DNA from: Dipteronia dyeriana
Taxonomy: Eukaryota > Streptophyta > Magnoliopsida > Sapindales > Sapindaceae
Assembly (NCBI GenBank): GCA_032871835.1
Contig: CM065296.1
Location: forward strand, 13,222,001-13,286,000
Direction of reading: 5' to 3'
DNA length: 64,000 nt
The notes beneath the pieces are model-generated. The model did no database searches. It was not told where the DNA came from and saw only the letters and a program-made list of their open reading frames with translations. How positions within the stretch are numbered: position 1 is the stretch's first letter; each line of letters starts with the position of its first letter. A program made the translations under genes and the position numbers. Positions 44,510-54,568 of this stretch are shown here, one piece after another.

Positions 44510-46804
44510 TGAAAATAATTATAGTCATTTATAATATCTTTCGAATATGTGTTGTTTAACGAATTAATCAAGACTTCGATCTTGATAAGAAGCACTTCCA
44601 AAAGCGTTTAATGACATTGTCAAAATCATCCGGACACGGAGGTATGTTTTCGTTTATTTGTTATGTTATTTATTAACATCATAATATATTTCAATCAATA
44701 GTTTAGTAGGATGCCATGGTATTTATTTTTTATTTAAAGTACTATAAATCTGCTACTAATTTGTTAAGAAACAACACAATATATGCATTTTTCTCTCATA
44801 TGCAATACATAATACGCGTGCACAAGTCTATGAATATGTAATGCATGCTTAATTGGTATGTCTAACAACCTTTATGTCTCTTACATGCATGTTTATCTAT
44901 CATAGACCTATAGGTGTCGAATTTTGACACTAATCATTATTAGTACCATGTATGAGTTAACCGCTTCCAAATATTTGGTCTCATTAAGTACATTATTATT
45001 TTTACTTATGCGGACACTAATCACATGCTTGGTATAGAAAACAAGTTGAAAACACTAGCTCAGGTATCGAGTCTTGCCACGGCACGTGAGAATCGAAATT
45101 CATCTCGTTGTATTTAAAGGTTTCAAAAAACAAGTGACCATATAATCTCGGTGACTCAATCAGAGATGGAAGAGTAACATTGGCCTCACATTGCTAACAA
45201 GTACCTTTAACAATCCGGGTTTGATCTCTCCTATTAATATAACGGCTTTCCTCTTTATATAATATGCTATGCGAATAAAATTTGTTTATAACTTACCATT
45301 GTCTTTTATTACCTGAGCAAGCATATCTTACTATTTATACTCCATAACCGTAAATGGAGCCCGGCAGATGCTTCAAGAAAAAAAAAAGAATCCGAGAAAG
45401 GGTTCACTCCATAAAAACGGTCATTAAATGTCATCCTTTGACAAATAGTTTGCTAAGAATTTTTATAGTGAAGGGTTTATCAAGTTTGACTTAGATAATG
45501 CTACTTTCCGAAAGCTTATTGATCGGACATGTCAATAAAACTCAAAACCATGATTGTAATCATCAATAACTAAATGGCACCACAATATCGGTTGTTAAAT
45601 ATAGAATCAGCTCAGCCAAAGATTCTGGTCGGCCAAAATTTTGGTTGACCAAAGATAGAATCTAGCCAATTAAAGTTTCTAGTCAGCCAAGGATAAAGTC
45701 TAGTCTGTCAAATATTCCGGTCGGAAAAAAAGGGGAGGCATGTTCTTTGAAAATAGATCAACCAAGACGAGATGTTAGATCTTAATGGAGTTATTATAAA
45801 GGGTCACATCTACCAAAATCAAGATCATCCCAACAACTACTACATAAATAGACGAAACACCAAGACACTAGCAAGTCCGACAAAAAAAAAGGGTGTAGGG
45901 GTGGATTATCTATTGTATCAGCGTTAGGACATACGCAAGCAAGAAAATTCACAAACAGAGTTCTGTAAAATAAAGCGCAAGATGCACCTAAAGAAAAGTT
46001 CACCCCCATGATGGTAGAAAACATCACAATTAAGTTATCAGTTATCAGTTGAATCGACAACAATTGAAGAATTTACAAGATAAGCAACTAAACTTCAGAG
46101 TCGTGAGGGGCTCATCAGATTCAACTCGGAAAAGAGAGCTTCCAAAAGGCTTTCTGGGTTTAACATATTGATGAAGAATCCAAACCGTGATCACATCAAA
46201 GCAAACATTAGATAAATGGTGAGCAATCGAAGGTCAGAAACATAAAATGGCTTCACAGAAACTACACACTGGCTCCAGGTCACTCAAATGAGTGGCAATA
46301 TAACCAATCAATCAGAATCACTTGTAAGGCAATTAAAATTTGATAATACAACACTTCCATAGCCTCACCAAGAATATTTAGCAAGAACTTTTCCATATAC
46401 AACCGGCGAACAAAGCTGTAAAACCTTAGTGTTAACCTATTTATTTTGCCGTAACTGTTCAGTTTGGTAGAACTACTCAGCTCATCTGAATTGCACGGTT
46501 CACCAGAGGTATTCAGCCATTGCAGATATTTCAGCTCACTGTTCTATCAGATACCTCAACTGGCTACTCGGCAAAGCATTAAAAAAAAAGAAAAAAAAAG
46601 ATGCGATGTTAAAATCACTCTGTTCAAATAAAACCTATTTTAACAACTGCTGGGGGGTCTAGAGGGTAGGACAGCACAGCAAAGAAGCATGCTAAGTTAA
46701 AAAAAAAAATAGCTGCTGTAAAGCTGCTTTTACCAAAGTCACTTCTACAATCTGGTGACTCGATTGATGGATAAAACAAAAATAATAATAGATCAGTTGT
46801 AAAG
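44111..46804. other. Unassigned AT-rich region
   Basis: No coding region longer than a chance frame and no recognisable transposon domain. It includes (TA)n at 44467-44506, a degenerate minisatellite at 45599-45730 (repeated AGCCAAAGATT, TCTAGTCAGCCAAGG type strings), a TATA-like TACATAAATAG near 45841, and a purine-rich GCTGGGGGGTCTAGAGGG near 46651. The last two could belong to the LTR of an old, unidentified element. It may also be remains of F or flanking genome. Confidence 0.5.
44467..44506. repeat. (TA)n microsatellite
   Basis: Pure TA alternation of about 40 bases. Confidence 0.95.
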
Positions 46805-47983
46805 TGTTAATAGCCAAATTTGGCTAAGGACCAAAGGAAAATTTTTCCACTCTCCTAGCCCGAGTCCAAACCCGAGATTACCCACCATGGAACCCCGGGT
46901 CCTAGGATCGAGGTGTGGAGCCACCCTACAGAAGCAAGGAAAGGTCATCGAGCTCTGGAAGCACCCACGGTGGAGCCTGACACTATCGGATCAAGCTCTT
47001 TACACTATAACAAGAATACAAGGAAAGCCCGACCCATGACGATCCCGGCTCCCCAATGTCAAAACTACCTCGTAACCTCCCCAAAAACCCACCATCCTTT
47101 CCAGAAGTAAAAGGGAACCCATAAAGACATCAATTTCATGCTATAGCATCGCTCCACTTCGCCAAAGAAAGACTCAAACCTATCTGGATAGGAAGAAGGA
47201 AGCTCGCCAAAGCTCCATTGCCATTGAAGAGCGTCCACAGGTCGAACTCAAGATCTAGGGGACCTGGAAAGGTCAAATCAAGCTCCTAGTACCAAGACCA
47301 GAGCATAGATATACCTCTCTCTTTGATAAAATGAACGCCATACTCGACGACCTCCATAAGGCAGCACGCCATGAAGGCACACAGGATCATATACACTTCA
47401 TTGAACATTAAATTATCGTGTACGTGTAAGGCAAGAGATTGAGTCCAAAGAGGAAACAATTTATCGCCCCTTAAGATATTATCGAATCCGTTATTAATCA
47501 AAGTCAACAACGTTCAAAATAGTGGATCACGCCCGATAAGGGGGGATTGGATTCAGAAAATAATGGTGGGAGGATCAAAAGTTAAACCTAGTTGGAATAT
47601 GCATAAATACACCCAAGCATGCACAAAGTAGGGGGATGAAACAAAAAACAAAAGAAAAACACACAAGGAGAGGACTTTCTTAACCTAAATTCTATCATCA
47701 GAACACGGCCACCGTTGTATTCTACTTCTCGACAAGCATGAGGTTGCCACAGTACAGTATCCTAGAGAGATTGAGAGTATTCGAGTAATTATTGTACAAT
47801 ATACGTGATTGATAATAAAGTCAATATATTCTCTTTCACCTCGTGTTAGCATTCACTTTTAAGATCCATCGCCGTTAGAACAAACTAGGTACCAAAGGTA
47901 CCACCTCCGACCATCACCTCCATGGTAGTGGTCTTGAAGGTGTTAACTGGAATTTCTCATCCCGAACAAATTTTTCGTTAACA
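46805..47983 (+). repeat. 5' LTR of element E
   Basis: Starts TGTTAATAGCCAAATTTGG, ends TTTTTCGTTAACA, 1179 bp. TATA-like GCATAAATAC near 47601-47610 and AATAAA at 47814-47819 match the positions in A. Confidence 0.9.
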
Positions 47984-48091
47984 CTTTCTGTCACCGTCTG
48001 TGGGAACATCCACACCCAGTTAATCAAATCAACAGTTACGCATTTGTTATTTTGTAGGGGTTATAAGGCTCCACTCCTCCCAGGGACAGCC
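47984..48091 (+). other. Primer site and leader of element E
   Basis: CTTTCTGTCACCGTCTGTGG is the family I primer site with TGT in place of TGG. The leader runs to CAGCC (48087-48091), the likely target duplication of H. Confidence 0.75.
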
Positions 48092-48146
48092 TGTAGGGAA
48101 AAACCCTCGCGCAGCGGAAACGTGAGAAAATTAGAAAATTAGGGTT

Positions 48147-48198
<52 letters not shown>

Positions 48199-49569
48199 CC
48201 CTTTTAATAACAAGAACCCTAACCCGAGATTAATTGATGTATATAAAAAGTATCGTACCTTCTTTTTTTCGTGACAATTGAAATAGCGTCGAATTGAATC
48301 CGTAAGATCTTCCAATCCAATCACGAACGTGAAGCACCTATGAGTGTGAGCTCCTTTTCTTTAAATTGTATACCTGAGAATAGAAAGAAAAAAAATCTTC
48401 TTCTTTGTTAGTCACAATAATCCTCCAAGAGAAAAACCAAGAATGTCCGGTCACTTTTGAATTATCAATCAATATGATTGACACTCGCGTGAACCTCGAT
48501 TCGATGTTGTACATAAAACCCTTTTGATGCAAAGGATACTAGAGTACTATCAAAAACAAAAACGTTCCCTCTTTTCTCTATGCTTGGCCGAATTCTTTAC
48601 ACAGTGAGTTGGACAAAAAAAAAAATTATAACAATAAAAAAAACAAATAAAAAACAACTTCTCACACCAAAAACTAAGGCTTGGTCGAAATTTACAAGTA
48701 GTATATATAGGAGACCAAAACCTCTCCTAAGAAGGATTTTCTTGGTGGTTAAGAATTATTTCCTTATGTAAATTTACTTGGCGGTTAAAAATCCTGTTCT
48801 AAAAAGAATTCTATCCTACACCAAGACTCCTAATCCAACTCAATAGTGTATTTGTAACCATATTAAAGACTTCCTAATTTGATTAGATAAATAATTCATT
48901 TTATTTATCTACTTATCAAATATAGTCTTTAATATTAATTATACTAACAACAATACCATAATATTATGAGACCATCTCCTAATAGAAAAATATTTTGACT
49001 TTTAATTAAATAATTAAGTAATCACCAAATTAATTAATTTTTATTTAATTAAATAATAATAAAAAATAAGCTATTCTAAATAGCCTTGCCGCCCAACACA
49101 TATATATCGGCCAATATATTATTTTCTTATTTTATTAAATCCATTTGACCTTTATAAAAAGTCCACATGAGAACTAGACTCATTCTTACAAAAAGAAACA
49201 AGTGCATTTACCTCAATACAATTCTAGATGAACCCCTAAATTGGTCCGGTAGAATATATCAAGTGATCCACGCAAGTTCGTATGGATTGGGGATCTTGGC
49301 GGGCTATCTAGATTTAAGCTCCAATAGACAACCCAATCACAATCAAAAAATGATTCACTTAGGTCCGATCTATTTAATTTTAGTTCATTCAACTAAAGAA
49401 CTAAAATTGAACTCTTAAATAAAGATAGAATAAGTTGATGTTACTCATTCATACCCTTGACAACCTTATTGGAGAAAGTGTATCCTAGTGAAGAATACCA
49501 GTAATCGCCAAGAGCTCATAGACCGTCTACAGCTCTCCAAGTTACCATATTTACTCATATGACCACAAT
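48092..49569 (-). repeat. Truncated 3' LTR of element H
   Basis: Starts on the plus strand TGTAGGGAAAAACCC. It aligns with 30930-32500 of the solo LTR and stops at GACCACAATTT; the other 750 bp or so of the solo LTR have no counterpart. A (TA)n run at 48149-48196 replaces the short GCGTATAAATAC of the solo LTR. Confidence 0.9.
48149..48196. repeat. (TA)n microsatellite in the H LTR
   Basis: About 48 bases of TA. The solo LTR of the same family lacks the expansion at this place (30990). Confidence 0.95.
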
Positions 49570-50980
49570 TTCCCTTAAAAGGTGATGCTTTCTTTCAATG
49601 TGTTTCCCTATCTTATGACTTCTTGGTTCTCTCGAATTAGCCACTGCTCCATTATTGTCACAATAGATAGTGATCTGCTTATTCGCTTCAGGAACCACTT
49701 CCAAGTCAATCAAGAATTGGCAGAACCAGACAGCCTCTTTAGCAGCATCGTATGCGGCAACATACTAGGCTTCCATTGTGGAATCAGCAATACAAGATTG
49801 CTTGATACTCCTCCATATGACTGCCCCTCCTCCAATAGTAAACACAGATCCTGATGTCGATCTCCTGGAGACAGAATCTGACTGAAAATCAGAATCTGTA
49901 AACCCTACGGGAATTAAATCCCCCCCAGAGTATACAAGCATATAATCTCTCGTTCTCCTAAGATACTTGAAAATATGCTTGATTGTCGTCCAGTGATTAA
50001 GACCAGGCTTCTTTTGAAACCTGCTAACTATGCCCACAGCAAAACAAATATCTGGTCTAGTGCAGAACATTGCATAAATGAGACTTCCAATTGCCGAAGC
50101 ATATGAAACCCTACTCAAGAATTTCTTTTCATGCTCATTATTAGGAACCTGTTCCTTAAAAAGTTTGATTCCATGTCTGAAAGGTAACATACCTTTCTTG
50201 GAATCTTGCATGGAAAACCTAGACAAGATTTTATCTATGTATGAAGCTTGGGATAATGCAATCGTTATATTCTTTATATCCCTTATGATTTGAATACCAA
50301 GAATATAACTTGTTTCTCCTAAGTCCTTCATATCAAATTGTTTTGCTAACCATTCTTTTATTGATGTCAATACACCTACATCATTTTCGATGAGTAGTAT
50401 ATCATCAACGTAAAAAACTAGAAAAACCAACTTGTCGCCTTTAATCCTTTCGTATACACAAGGTTCGTCAAGGTTTTCAATAAATCCAAAACTTTTCACG
50501 GCTTGATCGAACCTTATGTTCCAGGATATGGATGCTTATTTTAATCCATATATGGATCTTTGCAGCTTGCATACCCTTTCTTCTTGGCCCTTTTCAATGA
50601 ATCCTTCTGGTTGCATCATGTAGATGCTTTCGTTAAGACTTCCATTAAGGAAAGTTGTCTTGACGTCCATTTGCCAGATCTCTAGGTCTAGAGATGCCGC
50701 AATGGATAAGAGTATCCTAATGGATTTAAGCATGGCCACATGAGATAAGGTTTCTTTATAATCGATACCTTCCATCTGTGTATAACCTTTAGCCACCTAT
50801 CTAGCTTTAAAGGTTTCAACCTTTCCATCCATTCCTCTTTTCCTCTTGTATACCCACTTGCACCTGATGAGTTTTATCTCTTTAGGCAAGTCTACAAGAG
50901 ACCAGAATTTGTTTTTGAACATAGAGTCAATGTTGGATTGCATTTCCTTTTGCCAATGGCGACTATCAACATCTTCCATT
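49570..50980 (-). pseudogene. Reverse transcriptase and truncated RNase H of copia element H
   Basis: Read from 50979: WSLVDLPKEIKLIRCKWVYK, VAKGYTQMEGIDYKETLSHV, EIWQMDVKTTFLNGSLNESI, then FYVDDILLIENDVG with the catalytic YVDD, YASAIGSLIYAMFCTRPDIC, TSGSVFTIGGGAVIWRSIKQ. All in one frame, interrupted only by stops at about 50797, 50533 and 49765. The last stop replaces a Glu in the usual STMEAEYVAA motif. RNase H similarity continues to about 49570 (AVANSREPRSHKIGKHIERK) and then the LTR follows abruptly, so the domain is cut. It would make and process cDNA. Confidence 0.9.
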
Positions 50981-51030
50981 GCTTCCTTGTACGTATAGGG
51001 ATCATCGTCATCCGGAAGATTCTCTACAGA

Positions 51031-52500
51031 TTATCCAAGAACGATGTATCTCTCGGGTTGTCTACTAACCCTCCCACTACGATGAGGTATGGTAGATTGT
51101 TGATCTTGTATTGGTACGGAACTTACAATTAGGCTTGGTTGCAAAACCTCTTGTGGAATTGTATCTCCCAAAAGCTCATTCAGAACAATTCTACTTTTAG
51201 GCACAAAATTATTCATATAGTCATTTTCCAGAAATTCAGCATTTGTTGAAACAAATATTTTAAGATATGAAAGACAATAAAAATAATATCCTTTTGTTCC
51301 TTTTGGATACCCTACAAATATGCATGTTTCTGAATGGGACTCAATCTTTTCTGTCTTTCCTTTTAACACGTGTGCAGGACATCCAAATATCTTCAAGTGT
51401 TGTAAACTAGGCTTTCGCCTGGTCCACAACTCATGCGGTGTTTTAGGAACCGACTTAGATGGTACATCGTTTAGAATACATTGCGGTTTGTAAAGCATAT
51501 CCCTAAAAAGAATTAGGAAACGTTGAATAACTCAACATAAACCTAACCATATCCAAAAGAGTTTTATTTCTCCTTTCTGCCACCCCATTTTGTTGAGGTG
51601 TGCCTAGTGTAGAAAACTGAGAAATTACCCCATTATCAATAAGATATTGCTGAAACTCACCGGATAGATATTTTCCACCACGATCAGACCTCAAGATTTT
51701 TATGCGTTTCTCAAGATGATTTTCTACTTCAGCTTTAAATGCTTTGAACATATCAAAATCATCTGACTTATGTCTCATGAGATACACATAGCCAAATCTT
51801 GAGTGATGATCCGTGAAAGTGATGAAGTACTCATATCCACCTCTAGCTTGAATGCTCATAGGTCCACACACATCAGTGTGTATCAATCCTAAACATTCGA
51901 TGGCTTTTGTGCCATTGGTCGTTTTACCTTCCAAACAAGATTCACAAGTTGGTAGATCATCAATCTTTAAGTCACTTAGAGGTCCGTCACTAACCAATCT
52001 TTTAATCCTATTTAGGTTAATATGACCTAGGCGCAAATGTCGTAGGTAGGTTTCATCTTTTGATATTTTTACTCTTTTATGATTAGGTTCCGTTGATTCT
52101 GTGTCTAATAAGTGAGAGATATTTCCATGCAAATAGAATAACCCATTCTCCAATGTATCTTTACAAACAAATTTGTTATTCTTACTAATAATAAAACTTT
52201 TACTAAAAGTAACTGAATATCCAAATTTATTTAGACAAGAGACCAAAATTAAATTCCTCTTGAATTGTGGTACATAATAAATGTTTATTAAAACTAAATG
52301 CCTATAAGAATCAAAATTGTTTCTAATATCTCCCACTACACTAGTAGACACCAACGCTCCATTGCCTAAATGCAAGTTGAATTCATTCTTATTCGGTCTA
52401 TTCCTTTGACCCTTTTCACCACAAAAGAAACACTTTCCTTTGATCTTGGTTACATTCTTGGTCTCTTTCTAAGAAGGATCAAGTTGCTTTTTCTTTTGTT
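51031..52500 (-). pseudogene. Pre-integrase and integrase domains of copia element H
   Basis: 52375 to 51503 is open for 290 residues: NIYYVPQFKRNLILVSCLNK (protease C-terminal/pre-integrase), a zinc-binding HLRLGHINLNRIKRL ... CESCLEGK with both His and both Cys, then the core with HTDVCGP, LRSDRGGKY and NGVAERRNK, the three catalytic acids D, D, E. After PNSF a frame change leads to 51031-51498: SVPKTPHELWTRRKPSLQHL, IFGCPAHVLKG, TCIFVGYPKGTKGYYFYC, ending in a stop before the RT linker. It inserts element DNA. The protease catalytic segment upstream (about 52400-52500) is degraded; CFFCGEKGQ shows the gag zinc knuckle. Confidence 0.9.
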
Positions 52501-52538
52501 GTCTCTTGACCTTCTTACAGGTATTTAACAGTAGCAAC

Positions 52539-53015
52539 TTACCAAGCATATGAATCTCTTGTGCCTTTCACAAGGATTATCTTGGTGTTATGAACATTTT
52601 GCATCAGCAAGGTGTATTCCTTATTATTCAAGGTATAGTCCAACTTGAATTGATCAAAGGAATTCGACAATGAGTTGAGAATCATGTCAATTTTGGTCTC
52701 ACCATCTATCTCAGCACCATTCAGTTCAGCAATGTGGAGATGTGTTATAACTTTCATCATGTGATCTTTCACACCCTGTCAAGGTTTCATCCTAAGATTC
52801 ATAAAAACAGTCACTGCCTATCTCTTAGTCGCCCTAGACCTCATAGCAAACATCTCCTATAAAGACATCAATATATCGGCAACAGTCTTCATTCCTTCAT
52901 GTTGCTATTGCAACACGTCGGAGATGGTGGCTATAATGTAATGTACATTAAGTCATCTCATTTGAAGACTTCCACTACTGATACTCATCTCTTTACTCAT
53001 GAGTAGATTCATTAG
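52539..53015 (-). pseudogene. Gag of copia element H, partial
   Basis: 52772 to 52539 reads MKDHMMKVITHLHIAELNGA, IDMILNSLSNSFDQFKLDYT, the gag-polypeptide (UBN2-type) domain of plant copia elements. Upstream similarity continues with stops to 53015 (NLLMSKEMSIS-like), where the LTR of D cuts in. Stops and a frame change near 52775. Confidence 0.8.
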
Positions 53016-54190
53016 TGTTAACGGGAAATTTACTCAAGATGGCAAATTCCCACTAACACCCTCGAGACCACTACCACGGAGATGGTGGCCAGGGTCGGTA
53101 CCTTTGATACCTAGCCTGCTTAGATAAAAATGAATGTTTGTATAACAATAGCAAGTGGGGACTTTAGTATTGATTACTCATGGTATACATAATTCCCACT
53201 CATACATTCACTATCTCTCTACAACGTAAGAAGGTGGTGACTTCGTGCTAGTTGAATAGTGGATATGACGATGGCCATGTTCTGATCACAAAATTTAGGC
53301 CCGACGGGCTTCTCCTTTTCTCTCTTTTTTTCTACCATGTTCTCTATATCTCTTTTTTAGGTATATTTATATATGACCGAATCAATTTGAATGGGTGTAT
53401 CTCCCTTCTTGATTCTCTGAACTTACTCCCCCCTTATCGGACGAGATTCTCTATTTTAAAGTTGTTGTCTCCGAGTAAATAGCGGAAGTGATGATATTGT
53501 TGACGAAGATAAGTTTACTTTCTTTTTGGAATCAAACTCTTGACTTGCATGTAAATACTGGTTATTACGTAGATATATTCCTGTGCGTACTTACGGCATG
53601 ATTCTTCATGAAGGTTATCGAGCTAGCCATTCATATTTTTCATATAGCGAGGTAGATCTATGCTTTGGTTCCATTTTCGGAAGCTTGGAATGGACACCCT
53701 AGAAGGCATTCCCATGAGGTAACATGGATTTGATTCACTTAGAGGCATTCTTCCTCCTCGTATCGTGAAGGGGATAGCGGGCTCCTAGAGAGGTTGGTGG
53801 GCTTCTCGTTCAGGCTATGAATTAAGTTTGACCTCTAAAAGCCTTAACCCGGAGGGGGCTTGCTTTGCTTGTCGGGCTTCTTTCGAATGTTTCTTGAGCT
53901 TGGTGACCCCCCTTATCTTTCACGGGGCGGTTGAGGAGCCCGACCCCAGGAACCGAGGTTCCCAAGTAGGTGGCCTCGAGAAGCCTAGATTCCAGTGTTC
54001 ACGTGGGGGTTCGACCTGGTCATGCATAGCTTCTTCCTTGATAGTTCTGAAGCCCGGCGATACCTTCGTGCTTTTGTGGGGTAGTTTTATGGTACATTCG
54101 GGGTGTCATGAATATTGACTTTGGGCTTCAATTTGGACTGGGAGAGTGGAAAATTTCTATTTAACCCCTAATAAAATTTTACTATTAACA
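53016..54190 (-). repeat. 3' LTR of element D
   Basis: Plus-strand ends TGTTAACGGGAAATTTAC and TTTTACTATTAACA, 1175 bp; TATATAAATA reversed at 53364-53373. Confidence 0.9.
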
Positions 54191-54205
54191 GAAGTCCCCT
54201 CTGAC
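54191..54205 (-). other. Polypurine tract of element D
   Basis: The minus strand reads GTCAGAGGGGACTTC, identical to the tract of A at 15871-15885. Confidence 0.75.
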
Positions 54206-54442
54206 TTGAACACCGGAGGTAGAGTTGGGGTTGGAGTCTAATTCCCTGTTTAATTGGGAAATTTTTCCGTTATGAGATAATTAATGAGAATCTCGAATGA
54301 AATCTTCTCATTAATTGCCCAAATGATGTGTCAAACTTGAATTGGTATGTTATTCGAGGAGAATCGGTTGCGTTACGGCTCTATCCATGGCTCGAGTTGA
54401 TCTTCTCGAGGATATCGCCTACGTCATTACACCCCTAACCTC

Positions 54443-54450
54443 TATTTAAA
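54443..54450 (+). promoter_or_regulatory. TATA-like box for the reverse gene of D
   Basis: CTCTATTTAAATTCAAA lies about 120 bp before the ATG at 54569, at the position and in the context of the boxes in A (15627-15634) and C (about 21877). Confidence 0.55.
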
Positions 54451-54568
54451 TTCAAACTCACTGCCCGTTTCTTCACACTTTCTCTCAATTTCGAATTTAC
54501 AGGTTTACTCTCTCTTGCTACCTTCTATCGATTTCCCTTTCTTCTCAATCCCCAAAACATGTTCTACC

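Larger units (their letters stand above)
46805..48091 (+). mobile_element. Element E: 5' end of a family I gypsy element
   Basis: 5' LTR (46805-47983), primer site and leader up to 48091, where the copia element H is inserted. The leader matches A closely (CTCCACTCCTCCCAGGGACA against CTCCTCCCAGAGACTG of A). The ATG of gag is ATA here. The rest of E is expected beyond D, outside the window. Left flank AAAGT (46800-46804) would be its target duplication. Confidence 0.85.
48092..53015 (-). mobile_element. Element H: Ty1/copia retrotransposon, 3' part
   Basis: Minus-strand order from 53015 leftwards: gag, pre-integrase domain and integrase, RT, truncated RNase H, then the 3' LTR. Integrase before RT is diagnostic of copia. 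The gag end is broken by element D at 53016 and the remaining 5' end and 5' LTR should lie beyond D. A deletion joins the RNase H at 49570 to the middle of the LTR. Pol has few stops compared with the gypsy elements, so H may be younger than E, into which it is inserted. Confidence 0.9.
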
